A DNA stretch of 43,193 nucleotides from JAWLHA01 sp041690535 (GTDB lineage: Bacteria; Pseudomonadota; Gammaproteobacteria; Thiohalomonadales; Thiohalomonadaceae): assembly GCA_041690535.1 (NCBI GenBank), contig JAWLHA010000037.1, positions 1 to 43,193 of the forward strand, in the 5' to 3' direction. The position numbers and the translations under genes were made by a program. Shown here piece by piece: positions 16,547 to 25,490 of the stretch (within the stretch, counting starts at the first letter, position 1; each line of letters begins with the position of its first letter). Below the pieces are notes generated by a model. The model made no database searches and was not told where the DNA came from. It worked only from the letters and a program-made list of their open reading frames with translations.

Positions 16547-18550
16547 ATGGCCGCTGAGTCTTTCACCGGGTCCCCCCACACCCACCGCCTTGCCCACGAG
16601 ACCAGTCCCTACCTGCAGCAACACGCGGGAAATCCGGTGGAATGGTATCCCTGGGGTGATGAGGCCCTGGCGCGGGCCCGCCGGGAGGACAAACCCATTC
16701 TCCTCTCCATCGGCTACTCGGCCTGTCACTGGTGCCACGTGATGGCCCACGAGTCCTTCGAGGATGAAGAGACCGCGGCGGTGATGAACGCGCGCTTCAT
16801 CAATATCAAAGTGGACCGGGAGGAGCGCCCGGACCTGGATCGGATCTACCAAGGTGCCCACCAGCTGCTGATGCGGCGGCCCGGCGGCTGGCCCCTGACC
16901 ATGTTTCTCACCCCCGACCAGACCCCGTTCGCCGGCGGGACCTACTTCCCCAGGGAGCCCCGCCATGGCCTCCCGGCATTCAAAGACATCCTCAATCGGG
17001 TCGCTGACTTCTATCGCGACCGGCGCGCCGAGATCGCCGAACAGAACCGTTCACTACTGCATGCGCTCAGCCAGCTCGGCCCCGGGGAGGAGGCGGCCGG
17101 CCTCATCAGTGATGCCCCCATCCGCACCGCACGCAGTCAGCTCCTGCGCAGCGTCGATCGCCGGCATGGGGGTTTCGGCGGCGCGCCAAAGTTTCCCCAC
17201 AGCCAAAACCTCGAGCTGCTGCTGCGCCTGGGGCTGGAGGATGAGGACGCCCGGGGAGCGGCCCTGCATGCCCTGCGGGCCATGGCGCGGGGCGGACTCT
17301 ACGATCAACTGGGGGGCGGCTTCTTCCGCTACTCGGTGGATGAGCGGTGGGAGATCCCCCATTTCGAAAAGATGCTCTACGACAACGGGCCGCTGCTGTC
17401 GCTCTATGTGGATGGCTGGCAGCTCAGCGGGGATCCCCTGTTCCGCGAGGTGGCGGTGCGCACCGCCGAATGGGCCATCCGCGAGATGCAGTCGGCCGAG
17501 GGCGGTTTCTACGCTACCCTCGATGCCGACAGCGAGGGGCGCGAGGGGAAGTTCTATCTCTGGACCCCCGAAGAGGCGCGCACGCTGCTGGAGGACGCCA
17601 CCTACCGGGAGGCCTCCGCCGTTTACGGCCTGGATGGCGCAGCCAATTTCGAGGGGCGCTGGCATTTGCAGAGGCATCGGGAGCCGGACAGCGCCGAGCG
17701 CCTGGAGCAGGCGCGCGTGACACTCTTGGCGGCGCGTGAGCGGCGGACCCGGCCGGGGCGGGACGAGAAGGTGCTCACCGCCTGGAATGCCCTGCTGGTC
17801 AGCGCCCTGGCAAAGGCGGGGCAAGTCTTCGAGCGCCCCGAATTCGTCCGGGCGGCCGAACGGGCCCTCGATTTCGTGCAAACGTGCCTGGTTCAGGAGG
17901 GGCGGCTGTTGGCCACCTACAAGGATGGCGTGGCGCGCCTGCCGGCCTACCTCGATGACCACGCCTTCCTGCTGAAGGCGACACTGGACCTGCTCCAGGT
18001 GAGGTGGCGAGGCGAGGACCTGCGGTTCGCCCGGACCCTCGCCGCCAGCCTCATCAACCACTTCGAAGACACCGCTCGCGGCGGCTTCTATTTCACGGCG
18101 GACGATCACGAATCCCTCATCGTGCGCCCCAAGAGCTATGGGGATGAATCCCTCCCCTCCGGCAACGGCATCGCCGCCCTGGCCCTGGCCCGCCTGGGTC
18201 ACCTCATTGGCGATACCGCGCTGTTGGAGGCGGCGGAGCGGGCGCTGCGGTCCGGCTGGGAGCAAGTGATGGAGTACCCGAGCGCCCACGGCGCCATGCT
18301 GCTGGCCATTGACGAGTACCTTCAGCCGCCCGAAACGGTGGTGCTTCGGGGGGAAACAGAGGCGCTGCGGCCCTGGTTGGAAAGGGTGAACCGCCGCTAT
18401 GCGCCACGCCGGCTGGTGCTGCCGCTTCCCCCCGATGCCGCCGATCTGCCCGATGCGCTCGCCGCACGCCGGCCCCTGGGGAAAGCGGTTGCCTATATCT
18501 GTGCGGCGCACCACTGTTCCCCACCCCTCCTGGATCCGGAGGCGCTGTAA
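16547..18550 (+). CDS. DUF255 thioredoxin-fold protein (YyaL/SSP411 family)
   Basis: A 667-residue cytoplasmic protein of the YyaL/spermatogenesis-associated protein 20 family. The N-terminal ~170 residues form a thioredoxin-like DUF255 domain (NPVEWYPWGDEAL...). Its CHWCH motif (C60 to H64) sits where thioredoxins have CxxC, and VDREERPDLD and GGWPLTMFLTPD follow. The C-terminal ~450 residues resemble an (alpha/alpha)6 barrel such as N-acylglucosamine epimerases (YDQLGGGFFRYSVDERWEIPHFEKMLYDN is typical of the family). The biochemical role is not established. It is transcribed from a promoter overlapping a palindrome and is followed by the Lrp/AsnC-type gene. Confidence 0.92.
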   Translation: MAAESFTGSPHTHRLAHETSPYLQQHAGNPVEWYPWGDEALARARREDKPILLSIGYSACHWCHVMAHESFEDEETAAVMNARFINIKVDREERPDLDRIYQGAHQLLMRRPGGWPLTMFLTPDQTPFAGGTYFPREPRHGLPAFKDILNRVADFYRDRRAEIAEQNRSLLHALSQLGPGEEAAGLISDAPIRTARSQLLRSVDRRHGGFGGAPKFPHSQNLELLLRLGLEDEDARGAALHALRAMARGGLYDQLGGGFFRYSVDERWEIPHFEKMLYDNGPLLSLYVDGWQLSGDPLFREVAVRTAEWAIREMQSAEGGFYATLDADSEGREGKFYLWTPEEARTLLEDATYREASAVYGLDGAANFEGRWHLQRHREPDSAERLEQARVTLLAARERRTRPGRDEKVLTAWNALLVSALAKAGQVFERPEFVRAAERALDFVQTCLVQEGRLLATYKDGVARLPAYLDDHAFLLKATLDLLQVRWRGEDLRFARTLAASLINHFEDTARGGFYFTADDHESLIVRPKSYGDESLPSGNGIAALALARLGHLIGDTALLEAAERALRSGWEQVMEYPSAHGAMLLAIDEYLQPPETVVLRGETEALRPWLERVNRRYAPRRLVLPLPPDAADLPDALAARRPLGKAVAYICAAHHCSPPLLDPEAL

Positions 18551-18607
18551 TTCGCGGAGGGGCGGGCCGGCTATGCTTGGGGAGACACTCCTTGCGGAGG
18601 GCGAGCG

Positions 18608-18886
18608 ATGGTGACTGCAATCGTGTTGATGAATCTGGAGCGCAGCGGCATCGAGGCCACGGCACAGCAGATCGCAGAGATTCCCGGTGTGTCGGAGGTG
18701 TACTCGGTCAGTGGCCGCTACGACCTCATTGCACTGCTGCGGGTCAAGAGCAACGAGGAGCTCGCCCGTCTGGTGACCCGTTCGCTGCGCGAGGTTGAGT
18801 CCATCCTCTCCACCGAAACCCTCATCGCGTTCCAGGCCTACTCCATCCATGACCTGGAAGCGATGTTCTCCCTCGGCGAGGTGTAG
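18608..18886 (+). CDS. Stand-alone Lrp/AsnC ligand-binding (RAM) domain protein
   Basis: A 92-residue protein consisting only of the effector-binding domain of Lrp/AsnC regulators, without a DNA-binding helix-turn-helix. The fold signature is VLMNLERSGIEATAQQIAEIPGVSEVYSVSGRYDLIALLRVKSNEELARLV split over its first two thirds. Such proteins oligomerise and bind amino acids in related families. GGAGGG lies seven bases before ATG 18608. It is 57 bases after the DUF255 gene and probably cotranscribed with it. Confidence 0.85.
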   Translation: MVTAIVLMNLERSGIEATAQQIAEIPGVSEVYSVSGRYDLIALLRVKSNEELARLVTRSLREVESILSTETLIAFQAYSIHDLEAMFSLGEV

Positions 18887-19079
18887 TCCATGAGCGCTCT
18901 GGACGGCAACGCGCTGCCCCTCGACCACGGCTCCCACCGATCCGCAAGGGGCCTCCAGAGGTGGATCGTTCGCCTGTAAGAAAACTGACCTCAGTCAATT
19001 GTTAGGCTGCTGACGTGGCACAGTGGCCCATCTTGGTGTAGTTTTTAATGGATAACAACAAAGACCATAGGGGAAATCA

Positions 19080-19325
19080 ATGCAGGGAAAAATTGCCCTT
19101 ATCAACGCACGCACCGGAATCGTCGCGGCTCACACGGCAAATGGCTTCACAATCTTCTCCGTGCAAGAGGATGCACCGGTCAAACTCCATGACGTGATCA
19201 GCGGCGAACTGGAAGCTCTGGGCGAGGGGATCTTCACCAACGAGACGCAAGGGGGGCTTCTCCAGGTGATGGTGCAAGACATTCACGCCTCGCTGCTCAA
19301 GGCGAAGCGCCTACTGGGGGCCTGA
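19080..19325 (+). CDS. Unrecognised small protein, beta-barrel-like
   Basis: An 81-residue protein with no family I can name. The first half (GKIALINARTGIVAAHTANGFTIFSV, then VKLHDVISGELEALG) reads as alternating beta strands like a small OB or cold-shock-type barrel. The second half ends in a short helix (DIHASLLKAKRLLG). There is no signal peptide or membrane segment. GGGG precedes ATG 19080. It is flanked by 193 bases with no gene upstream and by repeat copy D downstream, so it is probably its own unit. Confidence 0.65.
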   Translation: MQGKIALINARTGIVAAHTANGFTIFSVQEDAPVKLHDVISGELEALGEGIFTNETQGGLLQVMVQDIHASLLKAKRLLGA

Positions 19326-19380
19326 CCGCAGGCAGTGACGGAGAAGTCCGACCCCGGCCCCACTTCTCCGGCGCGTGACC

Positions 19381-19645
19381 CCGTAAACGCATACTCACCC
19401 AAGAGCGACGTAAGTCCTTGAAAGCAGGTCGTCGGCCGCATGGATTGGTGCAAGGACGCACTTATGCCGCGGGAGGGCAGGATGCCCGGAGCGACTGCGG
19501 CCGTCGAGCGTACACGGATGGAAGATGATTGCTCCTGCATAACCTTCACTCCCGACGTCCATGTCGGTCGTATTCACAGCGAACCTGCTTTCAAGGACTT
19601 ACGTCGCTCACAGCACGTCCGTGACGTTAGTATGCGTTCACCCTG
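19381..19645 (+). repeat. CAGGGT element, copy D (full length)
   Basis: Full element of about 265 bp. Its inner stem is a perfect 26-bp inverted repeat (19404-19429 and 19583-19608, arms starting AGCGACGTAAGTCC). The outer ends GTAAACGCATACT and AGTATGCGTTCACCCTG pair, except that the left end has lost its first two bases. Flanks GCGCGTGACC (19371-19380) and GCGCGTGACG (19646-19655) match 9 of 10, as a target duplication. The core holds a CCGACRTCCATGTCGG-type hairpin near 19552-19567. It lies upstream of the GGDEF-EAL gene. Confidence 0.9.
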
Positions 19646-19756
19646 GCGCGTGACGGGGTTTCAAAACTCCCCATTGATGCCTGTGATAAGCTAGTCCGGC
19701 GCACATCCCGACCCAAGTCGGGGCGGCCTGCCCGGACTGGCTACTGAGCAACAGGC

Positions 19757-22363
19757 ATGAGAAAGAAAAGGACGATCAGGGGGTTCATTCTCACGGCGGC
19801 ATTCGTCGTTTCGGTGGTAGTTTTCAGCGGGCTGTACCTGGCAACCCTGCGGATCTACGAAGAGGCGGTCGAGACCAACGCCATCGCCGTCTCCGAGACC
19901 CTCGCGGAGGGCACCTTCAACGCCATGTTCCAGATCATGCGCCAGGGCTGGACCCGACCGCAGCTGGAAGAGTTCATCGGCTCGCTGGAGAAAGCGTCGG
20001 AGCAGGCCGGCCATTCGGTATCCATCTACCGCGGCGATCTGGTCACCGAGCTGTTCGGTCCCATTGCCCAGGGCGAGATGGATGGGCCGATTCGAAACAC
20101 GTTTGCCAGGACCCAACCCCGAGCGGAGATGGATCAGGGCGGGGTCCGTTACCTCTATCCCCTCGCGGCCCGCGGCGAATGCCTGCAATGTCACGTCAAC
20201 GCGAAGAGCGGCGACGTCCTCGGCGTCATCGAGGTGCGGCAGGACATCACGCATCTGGTCGAGCGGACCCGCAGCGACCTGCTCGCCCCACTGCTGCTTC
20301 TGGCGCCTCTTCCCCTGCTCATGGCCATGCTCGTGGCCTACCTGCTCAATGTGCAGATCCAGCGCTCCATCCGCCATCTGGAAGAGAACATCGACGGCAT
20401 CAACAAGGTGTCCGACCTCACCCACCTCGAACTCAAGCCCATGGACCTGGGGTTTGCCGAGCTCAATGCCATCTTCGACAAGGTGGAGGCCCTCAGCGAC
20501 AAGCTGCGGGGGGTCGCGGTGGACAAGGAGCTGCTGGAGTTCGAAATCAGGCTGCTGGAGAAGTTCGTCATCACCTCGGAGGTGGTGCGGGACTGGCGTG
20601 AATATATCTGCTACCTGCTCAGGGACATCAACCAGGTCATCGAGGCCTATACCCTCTTCTCCATCTTCAAGATCGATGAAGAGCTGTTCGATCTGGAGGT
20701 CTTCTGGATTCGCCCCCCGAGCAAGTGCACCCGGGATACCCTCGAGCAGGCGATCCGCACCCGCCTGGCCGAACACAGCAGCTTCGCCGGAGTCGGCGCC
20801 ATCCAGATCAACCACAACGTGGTCGACCCCACCGCCGAGCTCATCGAGTACGACGGCGCGGAATTCGAGGTCCAGACCAAGTCCCTCATCGTCGACACGC
20901 CAAAGATCGGCGGCATCGTAGGGATTGGCGTTCACACCGACATCGTGCGTGACGAGACCCGACTGCTGGTGATGGAGAGCATCCTCTCCACGTTGTTGAA
21001 CGTGGTCGGCTCGGTCAAGGCCATCTACAAGTACACCAAGGATCTGGAGTACTACGCCACCCGCGACCCGCTCACCAATCTGTATAACCAGCGGATCTTC
21101 TGGGAGCTCCTCGGCTACGAGATCCAGCGCGCCGAACGCCACGAGTACAGCTTTGCGTTGCTGGTCATCGACATGGACAACTTCAAGACCATCAACGACA
21201 CCTTTGGCCACGCGTTCGGCGACCGGTTCCTGCAGCAGTTCGCCTCGGCGGTGCATACGGCGCTGCGCACGGGCGATATCCTGGCACGCTACGGCGGCGA
21301 CGAATTCGTGGTGATCCTCCCGGAGTCGGACACGCAGCAGGCGCAGGGGGTCGCCGAGCGGGTGCTTGAGAATGCATCCCGGCTGGTCCTCGAGGCGCCG
21401 GACGGCACCCAGGTGAAAGCCACCGTGTCCATCGGCGTGGCCATGTTCCCGGACCACGCAACCGAGACGAAGGACCTGTTCCTGTTTGCCGACAACATGA
21501 TGTACAAGGCCAAATCGGAGGGGAAGAACCGCATCGGTATCCCATCCGAGGATGAGGTGGTGGAGCTGTTCCGAAGCATCGGCGAGAAGAGCATGATCAT
21601 TGCCAATGCCATCGAGGAGCGGCGCATCATCCCGCACTTCCAGCCGATTCTGGACGTGGCCTCGGGCGAGGTGGCGGCGGTGGAGGTGCTGAGCCGAATC
21701 GGCATGCAGGGCGGAACGATTCTGGGCGCGCACGAGTTCATCGAGATCGCCGAGAAGATGGGCCTTATTCACAAGATCGACTACATCGTCATGGACAAGG
21801 CCTTCGAAACGGTCCGGCGCAGCGATTACAAGGGCCTTATCTTTCTCAACCTCTCGCCGCGGGCCCTGGTGCTGAGCGAGTTCATTCGCAATGCACGCCA
21901 TCTTACCGCCGAGCACGGCATCGCCCCGCAACGGGTGGTCTTCGAAATCACCGAGCGGGATACCGTGAAGAACATCAGCCTGCTGGAGAAATTCGTCGCT
22001 GAACTCAAGATGGAGGGGTTCAAGCTGGCCATTGACGACTTCGGCTCAGGCTTCTCCTCCTTCCACTACCTGAAGCGTTTTCCCATCGACATCGTGAAGA
22101 TCGAAGGGGACTTCGTCCTCAACATGGCGGAGGACCCGCGCGATGCCGCCTTCGTTCGGAGCATCGCCAACCTCGCCCAGGAGCTGGGCATCGAGACGGT
22201 GGCCGAGTATGTGGAAAGCGCCGACGTCCTCTCCTACGTCAGCCACGCGGGCATCACCTACGCCCAGGGCTATCACATTGCCCCACCCGCGCCGGATCTT
22301 GCGGAGGTGCTGGAGCGGGTGAGGAAAGCGGGCGCGCAGCTGGCCAGAGCGCCGAACGGATAA
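19757..22363 (+). CDS. Membrane GGDEF-EAL protein with periplasmic c-type haem motif
   Basis: An 868-residue protein predicted both to make and to degrade cyclic di-GMP. Order: TM1 (about 9-30); a periplasmic domain with a haem-attachment motif CLQCH (142-146) followed by a short strand-rich end, like DUF3365/Tll0287-type haem sensors; TM2 (about 176-198); a HAMP-like linker; a GAF-like region (about 270-430). The GGDEF domain has an intact YGGDEF at about 513 and an RTGD inhibitory site five residues earlier. In the EAL domain the motif reads EVL (about 642), and the other catalytic positions look present (NLSPRAL, ITERD, IDDFGSGFSS, VKIEGDF, AEYVES, QGYHIAPP). Redox or gas control of biofilm signalling is inferred. 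Repeat copy D lies just upstream. Confidence 0.93.
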   Translation: MRKKRTIRGFILTAAFVVSVVVFSGLYLATLRIYEEAVETNAIAVSETLAEGTFNAMFQIMRQGWTRPQLEEFIGSLEKASEQAGHSVSIYRGDLVTELFGPIAQGEMDGPIRNTFARTQPRAEMDQGGVRYLYPLAARGECLQCHVNAKSGDVLGVIEVRQDITHLVERTRSDLLAPLLLLAPLPLLMAMLVAYLLNVQIQRSIRHLEENIDGINKVSDLTHLELKPMDLGFAELNAIFDKVEALSDKLRGVAVDKELLEFEIRLLEKFVITSEVVRDWREYICYLLRDINQVIEAYTLFSIFKIDEELFDLEVFWIRPPSKCTRDTLEQAIRTRLAEHSSFAGVGAIQINHNVVDPTAELIEYDGAEFEVQTKSLIVDTPKIGGIVGIGVHTDIVRDETRLLVMESILSTLLNVVGSVKAIYKYTKDLEYYATRDPLTNLYNQRIFWELLGYEIQRAERHEYSFALLVIDMDNFKTINDTFGHAFGDRFLQQFASAVHTALRTGDILARYGGDEFVVILPESDTQQAQGVAERVLENASRLVLEAPDGTQVKATVSIGVAMFPDHATETKDLFLFADNMMYKAKSEGKNRIGIPSEDEVVELFRSIGEKSMIIANAIEERRIIPHFQPILDVASGEVAAVEVLSRIGMQGGTILGAHEFIEIAEKMGLIHKIDYIVMDKAFETVRRSDYKGLIFLNLSPRALVLSEFIRNARHLTAEHGIAPQRVVFEITERDTVKNISLLEKFVAELKMEGFKLAIDDFGSGFSSFHYLKRFPIDIVKIEGDFVLNMAEDPRDAAFVRSIANLAQELGIETVAEYVESADVLSYVSHAGITYAQGYHIAPPAPDLAEVLERVRKAGAQLARAPNG

Positions 22364-22389
22364 ATCCGTTCCCTGACCGACGCCCGCGC

Positions 22390-24333
22390 CTACCGCCCCC
22401 CCGCCAGCCCGTACCGCCGCTCACTGTAAAGGCCCACGGGCAGGTGGATGTGAGCCAACGCATCCCGTACCAGTTCGGGATCGATGTCCACCGGCTCGAG
22501 CCTCCCCTCGCGCAGGGTGAATTGCAGCGCCGCCCGGTTCGGCTGATGGATGACCACCTGCTCTCCCACCCGGAAGGCGTTGGTCTGGTAGTACTGCATG
22601 AAGGCGTGTCCCGGATCATCCGCCGGCAGACTCAGCAGGTCGCGACCGAGCATGGGGTGTTCGACTTCAATGCCGAGCAGACCAAGCACCGTGGGCATGA
22701 TGTCGATCTGGCTGGCCACCCGGTCGTAGTGCATGGCCGGCACCCCCGGGCCGATGATGAGACCCGGGATATGGAACTGCTCCACCGGGACCAGATCCGC
22801 GCCGAAGACGCGGCTGCTGTGGTCTGCAACTACCACGAAGATGGTGTTTTCGTAATAATCCGCCGTCCTGGCGAGGCGGAAGAACTCCCCGATGGCGTAG
22901 TCCGCGTACTTGATGGCGTTGTTCACGGTGGCCGCCGGCTCCTCGTACAGCTCGATGCGGCCCTCCGGGAAGTCGAAGGGGGTGTGGTTGGAGGTGCTCA
23001 GCATCAGGGCGAAGAAGGGCTTGTCTCCGTGGGCCACAAACTCCTGGTGGGCACGCCGCACCAAATCCTCGTCGGAGGCGCCCCACACCCCCTTGAATAC
23101 CGCCTCTTCGAAGTCCCGCTCGTCGATCACCCGATCGAAGCCGTTGCCCAAGAGGAACTTCGCCATGTTGTCGAAGTGCCCTTCTCCGCCATAGATGAAC
23201 TGGGTGGCGTAGCCGTGGCGCCGCAACAGATCCGCCATGGTGAAGAATCCCGTCTGCGCCAACCCCAGTTTCACGACGGAACGGCCCGCCGTGGGCAGAA
23301 AGCCGGTGAGAACCGCCTCGATCCCCCGCACCGTTCGGGTCCCGGTGGCGTACAACCGCCTCAGATAGAGTCCTTCGTGACTCAGCCGGTCCAGATTGGG
23401 GGTCAGTGGCTTGCCCCCAAGACTCCCCACCGACTCCGCGCCCAGGCTCTCCTGCAGGAAGATCACGAGATTATAGGGGCGCTCGCGCGGGGTCGAGGGA
23501 AGCTGCCGGTGCAACGTCGGCCGCTCGGGATCCACGAAGCGGTCGGAGGAAATAAGGCTGTGCCTGCGCACCCGCTCGATCACCTCGTCCCACTCCATCT
23601 CCCCATACAGCCGTGCGGAATTGGACTCATCACCCATGCGGTAGATGGCATTGGCCAGCGAGTAGGTGGAGTTGAGGCCCAATTCGTTGGCGAGATTGTC
23701 ATTGGAAAAGGCGGCGGTGCTGGCATTGGCCGCCCGGTGGCCCAGGCTGGATCGCGCTCCGGCGAAGATCAGGACCATGATGAGGGGCAGCAGCAGCAAC
23801 CGCTGCCAATATCCCCAAGGGGCGTGCTCCGCAAGGAGGTGGCGGAACAGGCGCCAGCCGAGCCGGGCACTGATCGCCAGTAGCCCAAAACCGGCCAGCA
23901 AGGCGAGCTTGTAGTCGGCCAGCAGCATGCCCACCACCTCCTTCGGGTACATGAGGTACTCGACAAAGAGGCGGTTCGGACGGTTGTCGTACTCGGCAAT
24001 GAAAGGAAAGGTCGCAACTTCCATGTAGACGAACGCGGAAAGCCACGCCGTAAACCAGAGCGCAAACAGCGGCTTCCACCAGCGCCCGCCCCGCTCGGGC
24101 AGAAGCAGCAGGAAAAACGTGGGGATGAAGATCACCATGGAGATCATGATGATGTCCATGCGCACACCAATGGGAAACACCCACCAGAAGTTCTCGACTT
24201 CGGTCAATCGCTCCGCGTAGAGGGCGAACAGCCCCAGCCGGCTGATGCTGAAGACCGCCAGACCGGCGAAGATAAACCCGGCAACGGGCGCAAGCGGCCC
24301 GAAGGCATGGAGAAAACGGTTGAGTCTTGTCAC
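22390..24333 (-). CDS. LTA-synthase-like membrane sulfatase-family transferase
   Basis: A 647-residue inner-membrane protein with about five N-terminal membrane segments (within 1-195) and a periplasmic alkaline-phosphatase/sulfatase-fold domain. Metal-site motifs are FLQESLG (Glu295), the nucleophile region ATGTRTVRG (Thr332 or Thr334) and VVADHSSR (about 474-481). The family includes LtaS and Gram-negative phosphoglycerol or phosphoethanolamine transferases acting on membrane glycans; the acceptor here is unknown. The start is a GTG at 24333 with no evident Shine-Dalgarno sequence, right after an 11-bp inverted repeat. It converges on the GGDEF-EAL gene with 26 bases between. Confidence 0.88.
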   Translation of the reverse strand: MTRLNRFLHAFGPLAPVAGFIFAGLAVFSISRLGLFALYAERLTEVENFWWVFPIGVRMDIIMISMVIFIPTFFLLLLPERGGRWWKPLFALWFTAWLSAFVYMEVATFPFIAEYDNRPNRLFVEYLMYPKEVVGMLLADYKLALLAGFGLLAISARLGWRLFRHLLAEHAPWGYWQRLLLLPLIMVLIFAGARSSLGHRAANASTAAFSNDNLANELGLNSTYSLANAIYRMGDESNSARLYGEMEWDEVIERVRRHSLISSDRFVDPERPTLHRQLPSTPRERPYNLVIFLQESLGAESVGSLGGKPLTPNLDRLSHEGLYLRRLYATGTRTVRGIEAVLTGFLPTAGRSVVKLGLAQTGFFTMADLLRRHGYATQFIYGGEGHFDNMAKFLLGNGFDRVIDERDFEEAVFKGVWGASDEDLVRRAHQEFVAHGDKPFFALMLSTSNHTPFDFPEGRIELYEEPAATVNNAIKYADYAIGEFFRLARTADYYENTIFVVVADHSSRVFGADLVPVEQFHIPGLIIGPGVPAMHYDRVASQIDIMPTVLGLLGIEVEHPMLGRDLLSLPADDPGHAFMQYYQTNAFRVGEQVVIHQPNRAALQFTLREGRLEPVDIDPELVRDALAHIHLPVGLYSERRYGLAGGR

Positions 24334-24337
24334 GGGG

Positions 24338-24370
24338 AAATACCGGCCTTGAGTGAGTCGGCCGGTATTT
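24338..24370 (-). terminator. 11-bp inverted repeat in the sulfatase leader; possible terminator
   Basis: AAATACCGGCC and GGCCGGTATTT form a perfect 11-bp stem with an 11-base loop, only four bases from the sulfatase GTG. It may end the upstream pfkB-type transcript (a weak T-run follows on the minus strand), occlude the sulfatase start, or serve as an operator. Confidence 0.45.
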
Positions 24371-24470
24371 TATCAAACCGGGGGACTGCAAGAGATCCAA
24401 GATCCAAGCGACGTTTGCCGGGTCTGGTCAGCTTTCCACTTGTATCCTGGACCCCGTCAACTTGCATCCC

Positions 24471-25403
24471 TCAGAAGTGATAGCCGAAGGCCTCACTGAA
24501 ACGGGCCTTGAACTCCTCCAGTCCGAAGCGGTGGTTCTGGGTGCCGTGGTGCTCGATCTTGATGGCCCCCATCAGTGAGGCGACGCGGCCAGTGGTCTTC
24601 CAGTCCATGTCGTTCATGATGCCGTACAGCAGTCCGGCACGGTAGGCGTCTCCGCAGCCGGTGGGGTCGTTGAGGGTCTTGGGCTTGGCGGCGGGGATTT
24701 CGTAGCGGTGCTCGGCCGTGTAGATCAGCGACCCCTCCCCGCCCCGGGTCACGATGAAGGCCTTCACCATCTCCGCCAGTTCGTGGGGGGCCTTGCCGGT
24801 ACGCTCCTCCAGCAGCTGAGCCTCGTAGTCGTTGACCGCCACCCAGGTGGCCTGCTCGATGAACTTGAGCAGCTCCTCGCCATTGAACATGGGCAAGCCC
24901 TGGCCGGGGTCGAAGATGAAGGGGATCCCCGCCTCGGCGAACTGCAGGGCGTGCTCGAGCATCCCCTCCCGGCCGTCCGGCGCGACAATGCCGATGGTGA
25001 CCCCATTGGCCTCTTCCACACGGTTTTCGTGGGCGAAGTTCATGGCCCCCGGATGGAAGGCGGTGATCTGGTTGTCATCCATGTCAGTGGTGATGTAGGC
25101 CTGCGCCGTGTAGGTGTGGTCGATCACCCGGATGTGGCGGTCTTCAATCCCGCACTGGCGCATCCACTCCCCGTAGGGCTCGAAGTCACGCCCCACGGTG
25201 GCCATGGGCAGCGGCTTGCCCCCGAGGAGCTTGAGGTTGTAGGCGATGTTTCCGGCGCAGCCGCCGAACTCGCGGCGCATGTCGGGCACGAGGAATGAGA
25301 CGTTGAGGATGTGCACCTGCTCCGGAAGAATGTGATTCTTGAACTTGTCGTGAAACACCATGATGGTGTCATAGGCTATGGAGCCACAGATGAGTGCTGA
25401 CAT
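24471..25403 (-). CDS. PfkB-family sugar/nucleoside kinase (adenosine kinase-like)
   Basis: A 310-residue ribokinase-superfamily enzyme. It starts MSALICGSIAYDTIMVF, has the N-terminal GGCAGNIAYNLKLLGG motif and the C-terminal signature DPTGCGDAYRAGLLYG, with the catalytic Asp in GCGD (249-252). The nearest relatives I recall are annotated adenosine kinase or carbohydrate kinase; the substrate cannot be read from sequence. ATG 25403 is preferred over an upstream start because GAGG lies just before it and residue 1 then begins the fold. It may be cotranscribed with the DUF5666 gene upstream, 87 bases away. Confidence 0.88.
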   Translation of the reverse strand: MSALICGSIAYDTIMVFHDKFKNHILPEQVHILNVSFLVPDMRREFGGCAGNIAYNLKLLGGKPLPMATVGRDFEPYGEWMRQCGIEDRHIRVIDHTYTAQAYITTDMDDNQITAFHPGAMNFAHENRVEEANGVTIGIVAPDGREGMLEHALQFAEAGIPFIFDPGQGLPMFNGEELLKFIEQATWVAVNDYEAQLLEERTGKAPHELAEMVKAFIVTRGGEGSLIYTAEHRYEIPAAKPKTLNDPTGCGDAYRAGLLYGIMNDMDWKTTGRVASLMGAIKIEHHGTQNHRFGLEEFKARFSEAFGYHF

Positions 25404-25490
25404 TTTCCTCTGCCCTGTCGGTTCACAAAGACGCAATGGTAGCGCTGGCGAAGTGGGGCGTCACGCCCTGACGCACCGCCACCCGGACGC

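Noticed and set aside
19395..19577. 60-codon frame inside repeat copy D, also found in copies E and H, starting MNTTDMD
   Set aside because: The 50-bp duplication in H and I shifts the frame, and variation among copies fits stem conservation rather than protein conservation.
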